Assembly (NCBI GenBank): GCA_016709225.1
Contig: JADJEE010000002.1
Coordinates: forward strand, 1,860,001-1,924,000
DNA from: Deltaproteobacteria bacterium
Lineage (GTDB): Bacteria; Myxococcota_A; Polyangia; Nannocystales; Nannocystaceae
Reading direction: 5' to 3'
DNA: 64,000 bases
This document shows positions 8,043 to 19,579 of this stretch, piece by piece; the stretch's first letter is position 1, and each line of letters begins with the position of its first letter. The translations under genes were made by a program, and so were the position numbers. The notes beneath the pieces were generated by a model. It was given only the letters and a program-made list of their open reading frames with translations, had not been told where the DNA came from and did not search any database.

Positions 8043-10106
8043 TCACCCGACGAACTTCGACAGCAGTCGGATGTAGCGGATCTGGTAGCCATTCGACGGC
8101 TCGGTGACCGACCACGAGTCGATCGGCCAGCCGTCGTTGAACTGCGCGTACGACTTCTGCGGCGGCTGCCCGGAGGGCGGGGACAACGGCGCCGCACCGC
8201 AGTCGTAGCCGCTGCAGCCGCCCGGGCAGCAACCATCCCACGCATAGCTGGGGTTGGGCCCGCCGACGAGGTAGCCCGGCGGCGGGCCGTACATCGACAC
8301 GCCGGTCTCGTCCCACAGCGAGCCGTGCGAGAACCACGCATGATAGATCGTGCGCACCGAGTTGCTGGCGCCGTACGCCTCCATCGTCGAGAGGTAGACC
8401 AGCTGCAGCGGGTTCACGCCGTGGATGTAGTGCACGAACCGCTCGGCCGCCCGCGCGGCCGCGGCCGCATCGACACCCGCGACGTCGTACGCGACGACAT
8501 CGAACAAGAGGTTGCCCTGGTCGGCTTTGACTTGGTTGCTGCCCCAGACGTAGACGTAGGTGTACGCGAGGTACGGATCGGGATCGTCCTGCAGCGCGCC
8601 GAGGTTGTTGCCGCTGGCGACGCCCTCGGCGTAGGCCGCGAGGATTTCGTCGACCCGGGCCGGGGTCGCGTTGGCGGTGCCGGCGTACTCGAGCAGCGCG
8701 TCCTGCTCTTCGACCGCGAACATGTCGAGGTAACCCGAGCCCATCAGCTGGGTCTGCCCGAGGTTGGCGTCGACCACCGTGCGGTAGCTGGTGTCGCCCG
8801 TGAGTCCGAACAGGAACACCGCCGCCTGTAGCCGCTTGATGTCGCGGCCGTGATCGTCGACCTCTTGCTCGCCGGCACCGATGACGCCGCTGTTGTAGAA
8901 GATCGCCGACGGGTTGGCCTCGGCCCACGACCACGCATCCTCGGCCCGCACCGCAAGCTCGGCGGCGAAGCCCGGAAACGCGTCCTCGTGCGCGGCGTAG
9001 ACCTGCGACGCGAACGCGAACGCGGCCGCGGTCGAGTACGACGCCGAGGTCGACGCGGGTCCGTAGTGGCACGGGCTGGTGACCTGCGAAGGCGCGGTGT
9101 TGGGGTCGCCACCGAAGGGCGGGTACTCGGGGCCGTCTTGGCCGACGATGCTGAGCACCGAGCCGTCGGCGCCCTGCATGCGCACGAGCCAGTCGAGGTT
9201 CCACTTCAGCTCGTCGAGCACGTCGGGCACGCCGTTGCCCGACTCGGGGATGCCGTAGTCGTCGGTGAAGGCGCTGGGGTGCTCGCGGTACGATCGCAGC
9301 AGGCCCAACGCATAGCTCGCCGACCAGTTGGTGTACTTGTTGACGTCGCCGGCGTCCCACCAACCGCCGTGCAGATCGCGGGGGCTGCCGCCGGTGTGCA
9401 GCTCGCACGCGGGCCCCTGCCCCGGCCCGACGTACGACGCGCCATCGGCCCAGTCGTCGCCGGCGAACTGCGCCTCCTTGGCGAAGCCGTCGCGCTGGTA
9501 GAACAGCATCCGCACCGCCTGCGCGAGCACGTCGGCGTAGACGTCGTCGGCGATGCGGAACACGTCCGAGCGCACCTGGCGCTCGACGTCGAGCACGTAG
9601 TACTGCCCCGGCGTGACGACCTCGGTGAAATCGAAGCGCCACGCGAGGTCGCCCGACGATGCATCGACGGCGCCACCGTTCCATGGCACCGGTGCGCCCT
9701 CGAACACGCTCTGACCCGAGACGGCATCGATCAGCTGATAGCTCGCGCCCGGCACGAACGCGCTGCCGGCATCGAAGCCGGTCATCGGGCTGCGCACGAC
9801 CGCGAGCTTCTCGGCAGCGACGCGGTAGCCGAACTGATCCACCACCACGTTCGGGCTGAGCGGCTGCGTCGGATCGGGCACGTCGCCGGTGCTGCCGTCG
9901 TCGCCGTCGGTCGAGTCCGCGCCACCGGTGGGGGTGCTGCTCGCCGAGCCCGCGGTCGACGACACGCCGGTGCTGGGATCGCCGAAGCTCGCGGCGCTGT
10001 CGGTGCCACCACCCTCGTGGGTGCTCGCGCCATGGGACGCGGGGTCGCTGCAACCAGCGACGACCAGCAACGACATCGTGAGGGACGGGCGAAGGCAGCG
10101 GGGCAT
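8043..10106 (-). CDS. Glycoside hydrolase family 9 (cellulase-like) lipoprotein
   Basis: 687 aa from ATG 10106; lipobox VVAGC (Cys19), then a Ser/Thr/Gly/Asp linker to about residue 80. An Ig-like cellulase N-terminal domain follows (NVVVDQFGYRVAAEKLAVV). The GH9 catalytic (alpha/alpha)6 domain contains GGWWDAGDVNKY (the two Asp of DAGD near 250 and 253, base and nucleophile region), PESGNGVPDVLDELKWNLDW, YIHGVNPLQLVYLS, and the C-terminal VTEPSNGYQ with the Glu near 669 as acid. All three catalytic positions are present, so it is probably an active endo-acting beta-glucanase on the cell surface. Beta-1,4-glucan is the family's usual substrate; the exact one is unknown. It stops 10 nt from the end of the convergent lipoprotein gene and is divergent from the barrel hydrolase. 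Confidence 0.92.
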   Translation of the reverse strand: MPRCLRPSLTMSLLVVAGCSDPASHGASTHEGGGTDSAASFGDPSTGVSSTAGSASSTPTGGADSTDGDDGSTGDVPDPTQPLSPNVVVDQFGYRVAAEKLAVVRSPMTGFDAGSAFVPGASYQLIDAVSGQSVFEGAPVPWNGGAVDASSGDLAWRFDFTEVVTPGQYYVLDVERQVRSDVFRIADDVYADVLAQAVRMLFYQRDGFAKEAQFAGDDWADGASYVGPGQGPACELHTGGSPRDLHGGWWDAGDVNKYTNWSASYALGLLRSYREHPSAFTDDYGIPESGNGVPDVLDELKWNLDWLVRMQGADGSVLSIVGQDGPEYPPFGGDPNTAPSQVTSPCHYGPASTSASYSTAAAFAFASQVYAAHEDAFPGFAAELAVRAEDAWSWAEANPSAIFYNSGVIGAGEQEVDDHGRDIKRLQAAVFLFGLTGDTSYRTVVDANLGQTQLMGSGYLDMFAVEEQDALLEYAGTANATPARVDEILAAYAEGVASGNNLGALQDDPDPYLAYTYVYVWGSNQVKADQGNLLFDVVAYDVAGVDAAAAARAAERFVHYIHGVNPLQLVYLSTMEAYGASNSVRTIYHAWFSHGSLWDETGVSMYGPPPGYLVGGPNPSYAWDGCCPGGCSGYDCGAAPLSPPSGQPPQKSYAQFNDGWPIDSWSVTEPSNGYQIRYIRLLSKFVG

Positions 10107-10123
10107 CGGACCTCGAGTCCGAT
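10105..10123. promoter_or_regulatory. Inverted repeat overlapping the GH9 start codon, possible operator
   Basis: ATCGGAC-N5-GTCCGAT, perfect 7-bp arms, with the left arm covering part of the GH9 start codon (10104-10106). The position would suit an operator on a short-leader transcript. It could also be a chance palindrome. Confidence 0.3.
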
Positions 10124-10236
10124 GGGATACGCGGGCGACGGGTTCCGGCCGACGGAAATCACTGCGGCGCACGTGCGTCTGCGCGCGTGTTGCTGCCCCC
10201 CAACGCCCGCCTGGTCGGGCATCGACGGCCCCGTGG

Positions 10237-10242
10237 TAGCGT
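10237..10242 (+). promoter_or_regulatory. -10-like box TAGCGT before the barrel hydrolase gene
   Basis: TAGCGT lies 10 nt before the ATG at 10253. The same TAnCGT form occurs before four other starts in this window (2016, 15750, 45754, 46961). No Shine-Dalgarno sequence is present. Confidence 0.4.
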
Positions 10243-10252
10243 CGGCGCGCCC

Positions 10253-12070
10253 ATGCGCGTGCTCCTCCCCACGCTTTCGCTGCTCGCCGCGCTCGCGGCA
10301 CCGGGCACGATCTCGACCGCCCACGCCGGCACCGCGCCGCCCGAGCGCTACGCGCTGTCGATGTTCCACTTCAACGTGCAGTACGTCGCGGGCGGGCTGG
10401 TGGGCTACGCCGGCTACGCCGGCGAGCTGCGCCCGGCCGAGGTCGAGGACCAGATCATCGTCGAGAGCCTGCTGCCGGTGCTCGAGCTCTACGCTGCACA
10501 CCCGACCTGGGGCGCGAACATCGAGCTGCAGGGCTACCTGCTCGACGTGCTCGCCGCGCGTCACCCCGACACGTTGGCGCTGCTGCGCGACCTCGCGTTG
10601 TCGGGCCAGATCGAGGTCGTCAGCTTCCACTACTCCGATCAGTTCTTCGTGGGCTACCCGCAGGAGGACTGGGCGCGCAGCCAAGCGCTCACCCAGGCCA
10701 CGTTCGAGACCCACGGCGTGCCGCTCGGCACCAGCGTGTTCTGCCAGGAGGGCCAGAGCGGCATGGCCATGGCCGCGCGCATGGCCGAACGCGACTACCG
10801 CACGATGGTGTGGCCGAAGAACCTGTGGATCGAGCAGCACGGCGACTTCGAGGCCGCACCGCTGTATCGCTTCGGCGACGTCGAGCTGGTGGTCGGCGCC
10901 AAGGGGGCCAGCTACGACGACGGCACCCTGCAGATCGAGACCACCTGGACCTTCTTCGACGACGGTGAGCTGCTCGCGACCGGCGACTGGAACCCGTACT
11001 TCCCCGATCTGTTCAAGCACGACCCCGCGGTGGTGGCCGAGTACGAGGCCAACCTCGAGGCGCTCGAACAAGATGGCTGGGTCATCAGCACCGTCGCCGA
11101 CTACGCCGATGCCATCCGCGACCGCGTCGCGCTGCCGGACGCGCCGCCGCTGTTCGACGGCACCTGGCAGCCCGGCTCGACCAACGGCGTCTCGAAGTGG
11201 CTGGGCGATCGCTCGATCTGGGCGCTGGGCGGCCCGCCGGCCGATCGCGACAACCAGGTCCGCACGCTGAACTACGCCGCGCACCGCGAGCTGGTCGCGG
11301 CCGAGACCGCGGCCGCGGTCGCGGGCGTCGACGCGCGGGCGCGCCTCGACGCCGCGTGGCGCCTGCTCGCGCTCTCCGAGGTCACCGACGCCAGCGGCAT
11401 CAATCCCTACCGCGGCGAGCTCGAGTACGGCCTCGCCCACGCCACCGAGGTGCTGCGGATCGCCCGCGGCGTCATCGACGAGGCCAAGGCCAGCGTCGGG
11501 CTCGATCGCGTGCGCATCGATCCCGCGGCACAGACGATGGTCGAGGGCGACGGCGATCCCTTCGCGGGCACCGCGGTCGACGACGGCCCGGTGACGTTGA
11601 CGCTCGCCGCCGACGATCCCACGCGTTCGATGTCGACCGCGTGGTCCGAGGTCGCGCCCGGGCACCACGTCGTGACCATCGAGTTCAGCGCCGGCGAAGC
11701 ATCGAACACCGACACCAAGATCTCCGCGCGTTTCGGCGGCGAGCTGGTCGACGCGCTGACCACCACGCTCGCGCTCGCCGACGATGCCCCGTACACGTTC
11801 TCCCGCGCCGATTTCGCGTTCACCAGCTTCGCGCTGGCGCTGCCGCTCGGGGTCGTGAGCCTCGGCCCCGACCTCTACGTCATCAAGGACATGGGCCACG
11901 TGCACCTCGCCGCCCAGGTCTCGCGCGACACCGGCGACATCGAGTTCCACGACGAGACCGTGCTGACCACCGATCACGCGGCGTGGGTGTTCCACGTCTT
12001 CGAGGGCAGCGCCGACGAGGCCATCGCGCTGGCCCGTCGCATCAACTCGCTGCGGGAGCTGTCGCGATGA
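10253..12070 (+). CDS. Secreted GH57/GH38-like glycosidase or deacetylase-fold protein
   Basis: 605 aa. Signal peptide ending STAHA (about residue 25). The first 300 residues look like the catalytic barrel shared by GH57, GH38 and polysaccharide deacetylases: SMFHFNVQYVAGG, IELQGYLLDVLAARHP, LSGQIEVVSFHYSDQF, SVFCQEGQSGMAMAARM and MVWPKNLW. A helical segment with LSEVTDASGINPYRGELEYG follows, as seen after the barrel in GH38/GH57 enzymes, and a beta-rich C-terminal domain closes the protein. The Glu in IELQGY and CQEGQ, and the His/Asp in FHYSDQ, are plausible active-site residues, but I cannot assign the reaction. It is followed by a coupled lipoprotein gene (ATGA overlap) and is divergent from the GH9 gene, which fits glycan processing. 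Confidence 0.75.
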   Translation: MRVLLPTLSLLAALAAPGTISTAHAGTAPPERYALSMFHFNVQYVAGGLVGYAGYAGELRPAEVEDQIIVESLLPVLELYAAHPTWGANIELQGYLLDVLAARHPDTLALLRDLALSGQIEVVSFHYSDQFFVGYPQEDWARSQALTQATFETHGVPLGTSVFCQEGQSGMAMAARMAERDYRTMVWPKNLWIEQHGDFEAAPLYRFGDVELVVGAKGASYDDGTLQIETTWTFFDDGELLATGDWNPYFPDLFKHDPAVVAEYEANLEALEQDGWVISTVADYADAIRDRVALPDAPPLFDGTWQPGSTNGVSKWLGDRSIWALGGPPADRDNQVRTLNYAAHRELVAAETAAAVAGVDARARLDAAWRLLALSEVTDASGINPYRGELEYGLAHATEVLRIARGVIDEAKASVGLDRVRIDPAAQTMVEGDGDPFAGTAVDDGPVTLTLAADDPTRSMSTAWSEVAPGHHVVTIEFSAGEASNTDTKISARFGGELVDALTTTLALADDAPYTFSRADFAFTSFALALPLGVVSLGPDLYVIKDMGHVHLAAQVSRDTGDIEFHDETVLTTDHAAWVFHVFEGSADEAIALARRINSLRELSR

Positions 12071-12612
12071 GACGCTGCATCCTGATCCTCGCCGCTGCGC
12101 TGGCGTGCAGCACCGACCTGCCCGCCCCCGGCAGCCTCGCCGATTCCAGCGCTGGGGCCACCACCGAGGGCGGCAGTGGCAGCGGCAGCGGCAGCGGCGA
12201 TTCGACCACCGCTGCGCCCGAGCCGGTCGAGCTGTTCGACGCCACCCTCGATCTCGAGCTGAAGCAGGACGTGCGCGTCACCGTCACGCAGACCGGCGAC
12301 GACGTCACCGTGAGCGCGAAGCTCTCGCGGGGCTACGGCCTCGTCGCCGACGGCGCCACGCTGACCGGCAGCGGTCGCGTCGACGCCTACCCCGAGCTGG
12401 GCGCGACCGGCTACACCGCGCGCTTCGACGTCCCCGCGGATGCCGGCCTGTGTGGCGGCGAGGTGACGAGCATCGGGCTCTCGCTGTTCGCCCGCGTGTA
12501 CCCCGAGGGCGCCGACGACCACGCGGTCTACGGCGGGCTCACGGCCTACTGCGGTGGTGAGGACTTCGGCGTGCCGGTGATCGAGCCGTTGCGGATCTCG
12601 GGCCGACGGTAG
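12067..12612 (+). CDS. Small lipoprotein, function unknown
   Basis: 181 aa; ATG overlaps the TGA of the barrel hydrolase gene (ATGA). Signal MRRCILILAAALACS with lipobox LACS (Cys14). A short Gly/Ser linker (SGSGSGSGDS) precedes a beta-rich domain of about 130 residues (VELFDATLDLELKQDVRV, VTVSAKLSRGYGLVADG). It has no motif I recognise; size and strand pattern suggest a beta-sandwich. Tight coupling suggests it works with the upstream secreted enzyme. Confidence 0.75.
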   Translation: MRRCILILAAALACSTDLPAPGSLADSSAGATTEGGSGSGSGSGDSTTAAPEPVELFDATLDLELKQDVRVTVTQTGDDVTVSAKLSRGYGLVADGATLTGSGRVDAYPELGATGYTARFDVPADAGLCGGEVTSIGLSLFARVYPEGADDHAVYGGLTAYCGGEDFGVPVIEPLRISGRR

Positions 12613-12619
12613 CAAACGC

Positions 12620-15600
12620 TCAGAGCGGGTGCTCGCGCAGCCAGGCGTCGAGGCTGTCGCGGTCGCGCTCGAAGCCTTGGCCCGCGGTGGCGAACGTGTC
12701 GCGCGCTCGCGTTGCCAGGGTGCGGGCGCGGGTGCGGTCGCGGCCGTCGCGGGGTGGCGCGTCGTACAGCGCCTTCGCCAGCGCCCACTCGCTATAGGCC
12801 CGCAGCGTCGGCGCGACGTTGTCGCCGGAGCGTAGCGCGACCGCGCGGCTCAGGTGCTCGATCGCAGCGCGGTGATCGCCGAGGGCATGCGAGGCTTCGC
12901 CGAGACCGTTGAGCGCGAACGCCACATCGGGGTGGTCCTTGCCGAGCGACACTTCTTTGATCGCGAGCGCGCGCTCGTGGGCGCGCTTGGCTGCGGCGTA
13001 GTCCCGCAGGAGGTAGTGCACCTGCCCGAGGTTGCTCAGCGCCATCGCGATGCTCGGATGATCCGCCGGCAGGGTCTTCTCGAAGATCGCGAGTGCGCGC
13101 TCGTCGTAGGCCTTCGCCGCCTCGTAGTCGCCTGTCGCCTTGTTGACGGCACCCAGGTCGAGCAGAACTCCCGCCGTGACGGGCCCGTCCCCGTCGGGGA
13201 GATTCTGACGGAGGCTCAGCGCACGCTCGAGGTTGCGCTTCGCCGCAGCGTGGTCCCCGAGTTGGCTCAAGCCAATGGCGAGTCCGTGAAGGTCGTTCGC
13301 GACCGTCGGATGCTCGGGCCCGAGTGCGACCTCGTCGATCGACAGCACGCGCTGCCAGCACGACTTCCCGTCCTCGAAGGCGCCGACGTCGTGGTCGAGC
13401 TTGCAGAGCATGGACAGTGCCTCGGCCACGCGGGGATGGTCGGGGCCCGACGACGCGCTCGTGATCTCCACCGCCCTCGTTGCGAGGGTGCGGGCATCTC
13501 GGACCTCACCCAACTGATTGCGGACGAGAGCGAGATTCCTAAGCGCCACGGCCACGGTAGGATGCTCGGGCCCGAGCGCGCGCTCCCGGGTCATCAGGAC
13601 GCGTTCGTGGAGCTTCTTGGCCTCGCCGTAGGCTCCGCCGGCGAATGCGATGGCGGCGACGGCGTTCAAGCGCGCCGCTTCCCTCAGGCCGAGTGGATCG
13701 CCGCTGCGCGAGAGTACGACCGCCGCATGCTCGGCCCAGAGTCTGCCCTCGCCGGCCCGCCTCCGTTTATGTCCAACGAGAAAGGCGAGCTCGATCGCCG
13801 CATCCGCCGCGACGTCCCACGCCCCTGCTCGCACCGCCTCCATGAACGCTGCGACGCCCGAATCCTCTGCGCTGCTGAAATCACCGGCGCTGCCGAACAG
13901 ATTCGCCTCACCGGCGCGCGCGGCCGCCGTCAACGGTGGCCAACCAAGGCGTTCCGCCTTGGACGTCGCCGCCGTCGCGACCTCGAGCCCGGCTGCGTAG
14001 CTCCCCAGTCGCTCGAGCGAGTTCGCACGCGAGATCTCCGCGAGCACCTCGGCCGCCTGCGGCCGCAGCTCCGCACTCGGCGGCTCGACCATCGTCGCCA
14101 CCGCGCTGTCCAACACGCACCCGTCCACCCGCGCGAGGCTCGATGCCGCCACGATCGCGTTCTGCACGACATCACGATCCGCGCGCATCAACTCGTCGAC
14201 CAACGCCGACAACTCGAGCCGCCGCTGCTCGAGGCACCACTGCGCCTTGTCGAGCTGCGCTGCATCCCACTTGCCGTCCACGCTCGCGCGCATGCACGCC
14301 GCGGTCGCGTGCTCCCGCCACGCTTCGGCCTGATCGTCGAGCCAGGGCACGACCTTCTCCGCCACCGTCGGCGCATACGTGGCCCCGGTCGCGATCAGGC
14401 TCGCGCGCACGGCCTCCCGGAACGCGTCATTCCACACCCCATCGATCGCATCGCCCTGATCACGGCACGCCTGCTCGAGTCGCGCCACGAATAGCCGCCG
14501 GCCCGCGAACCCGAGCCCGACCACCAGCAACACCCCGGCCGCGACCGCCCAACCTCTGCGCGATGGCTTCGCCGGCGCGCGCTCGCCCGCGAGGGTCGCC
14601 CGCGCCGCCTCCAGCTGCTCGAGCAGCGCCGCCATGCTCTCGTGCCGCTGCTTCGGCCGCAGCGATAGGCCCTTGCGCAGCGCCGTCTCGACCAGCGGCG
14701 GCACGTCCGCGCTCTCCGGCCGACGCACCCGCCCGCCACGGATCGCCGCGATCACGCTCGCCCGATCGCCGCCCGCGAACGGCCGCTCACCGAACAGCAC
14801 CTCCCATGCCGCGACGCAGAAGCTGAACTGATCCGACTTGCCATCGACGTGCTCCCCGAGGAACTGCTCGGGTGCCATGTACGCGGGCGTGCCCGCGATC
14901 ATGCCGGTCTCGGTCAGCGTCTCCTCGGGGCTCGCGTTGTGCGAGGCGAGCAGGCCCTCGTCGGCGTCTTGCACGCTGTCCAAGAGCCCGGCGCCTTCGA
15001 CGGTCGGCATCGTGCGCGCGAGGCCGAAGTCCACCACCCGCACCCGCGCATCGCGGCCGACCAACACGTTCGCCGGCTTGAAATCCCGGTGCACCAAGCC
15101 GCTCGCATGGGCGGCCGCGAGGCCGCGACCCGCCTGCGTCAGCAGCTCCAGCGCCGCTCGCAGTCGCTCCGCGCCGCCATCGGGCGGATGCGCCTGCAAC
15201 CACTCCTTGAGCGTCTCGCCGTCGACCTGCTCCATCGCGACCAGCAAGCGACCGTCGTGCTCGTCGACCTCGTGCACCGTCACCACGTTCGGATGCGCGA
15301 GCCGAGCCAGCGCCCTCGCCTCCCGTCGCAGGCGATCGCGCTCCACCTCGGACCCCTGCGTGTGCAGCAGCTTCAGCGCGACGCGGCGATCCAGCTTCGG
15401 ATCGTACGCCGAGCACACCTGCCCCATCCCGCCGACACCGATGAGACCGAGCACCGTGTAGCGCCCGATGCGTTGGCCCGCCGCGATCGCATCGCGCTCG
15501 ACCTCGCGACCCGATCGCACCTCGCCCGTGTCGGGCACGATCGCCGTACGCGTCGGCCGATCGTCCTGTGCCGACGCGCGACCGTCACCGCCCTGGCGCA

Positions 15601-15628
15601 CCGCCCGAGGCTCTGATCCTTCTGTCAT
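12620..15628 (-). CDS. Ser/Thr protein kinase with transmembrane segment and C-terminal TPR repeats
   Basis: 1002 aa. Hanks-type kinase domain about 55-320: P-loop GVGGMG (64-69), VALKLL Lys, catalytic loop HRDFKPANVL (Asp about 182), DFGLA, a long activation loop with a Ser/Asp/Glu-rich insertion, and APEQF. A hydrophobic segment (WAVAAGVLLVVGLGFAG, about 359-376) is followed by a module with paired Cys (EQACRD, ATAACMRAS, QWCLEQRR). The rest is about eight TPRs of the 42-residue kinesin-light-chain type (ALGPEHPTVA.AL.NL repeated). ATG at 15628 is preferred over a TTG at 15643. It is divergent from a GST gene; convergent with the small lipoprotein gene (7-nt gap). Confidence 0.93.
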   Translation of the reverse strand: MTEGSEPRAVRQGGDGRASAQDDRPTRTAIVPDTGEVRSGREVERDAIAAGQRIGRYTVLGLIGVGGMGQVCSAYDPKLDRRVALKLLHTQGSEVERDRLRREARALARLAHPNVVTVHEVDEHDGRLLVAMEQVDGETLKEWLQAHPPDGGAERLRAALELLTQAGRGLAAAHASGLVHRDFKPANVLVGRDARVRVVDFGLARTMPTVEGAGLLDSVQDADEGLLASHNASPEETLTETGMIAGTPAYMAPEQFLGEHVDGKSDQFSFCVAAWEVLFGERPFAGGDRASVIAAIRGGRVRRPESADVPPLVETALRKGLSLRPKQRHESMAALLEQLEAARATLAGERAPAKPSRRGWAVAAGVLLVVGLGFAGRRLFVARLEQACRDQGDAIDGVWNDAFREAVRASLIATGATYAPTVAEKVVPWLDDQAEAWREHATAACMRASVDGKWDAAQLDKAQWCLEQRRLELSALVDELMRADRDVVQNAIVAASSLARVDGCVLDSAVATMVEPPSAELRPQAAEVLAEISRANSLERLGSYAAGLEVATAATSKAERLGWPPLTAAARAGEANLFGSAGDFSSAEDSGVAAFMEAVRAGAWDVAADAAIELAFLVGHKRRRAGEGRLWAEHAAVVLSRSGDPLGLREAARLNAVAAIAFAGGAYGEAKKLHERVLMTRERALGPEHPTVAVALRNLALVRNQLGEVRDARTLATRAVEITSASSGPDHPRVAEALSMLCKLDHDVGAFEDGKSCWQRVLSIDEVALGPEHPTVANDLHGLAIGLSQLGDHAAAKRNLERALSLRQNLPDGDGPVTAGVLLDLGAVNKATGDYEAAKAYDERALAIFEKTLPADHPSIAMALSNLGQVHYLLRDYAAAKRAHERALAIKEVSLGKDHPDVAFALNGLGEASHALGDHRAAIEHLSRAVALRSGDNVAPTLRAYSEWALAKALYDAPPRDGRDRTRARTLATRARDTFATAGQGFERDRDSLDAWLREHPL

Positions 15629-15641
15629 CGCCGACGTCGCC

Positions 15642-15647
15642 AACGTA
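15642..15647 (-). promoter_or_regulatory. -10-like box TACGTT before the first TPR kinase
   Basis: TACGTT on the minus strand ends 13 nt before the ATG at 15628, within a 134-nt divergent region. Confidence 0.3.
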
Positions 15648-15749
15648 CATCACGCGCGCCTGCACCCGCAATCGAGCCGCGCGCTCGAGCTCCCGCGACA
15701 CCCGGCAACTCGCTTGCCCACCGCCGCCACGCGCTGCGGCCGTTGCTGC

Positions 15750-15755
15750 TACCGT
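15750..15755 (+). promoter_or_regulatory. -10-like box TACCGT before the GST gene
   Basis: TACCGT is 7 nt before the ATG at 15763. It fits the TAnCGT pattern; no Shine-Dalgarno sequence is visible. Confidence 0.4.
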
Positions 15756-15762
15756 GGCCATC

Positions 15763-16404
15763 ATGACGTACGTGCTTCATGGTGCGCGTGGCTCGGGATC
15801 CAGCATCATCGAAGCGGCGTGCGCCGAGCTCCGCCTACCCGTGGAGCTGCGCGACCTCGATGCCCGAGGCGGCGAGCACCGCGGTGACGCGTACGCGCGG
15901 CTGAACCCCGTGCGCAAGCTGCCGACGCTCGTCATCGACGGCACCGAGGTGCTGACGGAGACCGTCGCGATCCTCGTCACGCTCGACGAGCGCCACCGCA
16001 TCGGTGGCCTGCTGCCCGCACCCGGCACGCCGACGCGAGCCCAGGCGCTACGATGGCTGTTGGTGCTCGCGACCGATCTCTACCCGGTGATGGAGCTCGT
16101 CGATCACCCCGAGCGCTTCGCCCCCGTCGGCACCGACGCCGCGGCGCTGGGCGAGCGAAGCAAGGCGCTATGGCTCGAGCGCTGGGCGAGCATCGAGGCT
16201 GCGATCGCCGGTGCGCCGTGGTTCTCGTCCGAGGGGTTCTCGGCCGTCGACCTCTACATCACCGTGCTGAGCCGCTGGGACATGACCGACGCGTGGCGTC
16301 GCGAGCACCTACCGCGGGTGGATCGGCTCGCGACCGCAACACGCTCGCGCGCTCGGGTGGCCGATGCGCTCGCACGGCACTTCGGCCCGGTCGCGCCGCA
16401 GTAG
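15763..16404 (+). CDS. Glutathione S-transferase family protein
   Basis: 213 aa. Thioredoxin-like N-terminal domain with TYVLHGARGSGSSIIEAA, LPVELRDLDARGGEH, and the conserved NPVRKLPTLVIDG and cis-Pro region followed by LTETVAIL (the family's ES/TE glutathione-binding turn). The C-terminal all-alpha domain includes APWFSSEGFSAVDLYITVLSRW, matching the GST N-capping/hydrophobic staple motif (S.AD position). Probable cytosolic conjugation or reductase activity; substrate unknown. It stands alone between two divergently placed TPR-kinase genes. Confidence 0.85.
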   Translation: MTYVLHGARGSGSSIIEAACAELRLPVELRDLDARGGEHRGDAYARLNPVRKLPTLVIDGTEVLTETVAILVTLDERHRIGGLLPAPGTPTRAQALRWLLVLATDLYPVMELVDHPERFAPVGTDAAALGERSKALWLERWASIEAAIAGAPWFSSEGFSAVDLYITVLSRWDMTDAWRREHLPRVDRLATATRSRARVADALARHFGPVAPQ

Positions 16405-16506
16405 ATCGGCCTCGTCCGCGATCGAAGCAGCGCGTCGATGTCGACGCGCCACTCTCCCCGGCTCGACGAGCGACCGCGGGCACCATGCTCCGCCCGCGTT
16501 GGGTGT

Positions 16507-16512
16507 TATGCT
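16507..16512 (+). promoter_or_regulatory. -10-like box TATGCT before the second TPR kinase
   Basis: TATGCT lies 15 nt before the ATG at 16528. The spacing would leave a leader of a few nucleotides. Confidence 0.35.
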
Positions 16513-16527
16513 CCACCGCCCCCCCGG

Positions 16528-19548
<3,021 letters not shown>

Positions 19549-19579
19549 CGGCGAATGCATGCACCCCCTCGTTGCCGCG

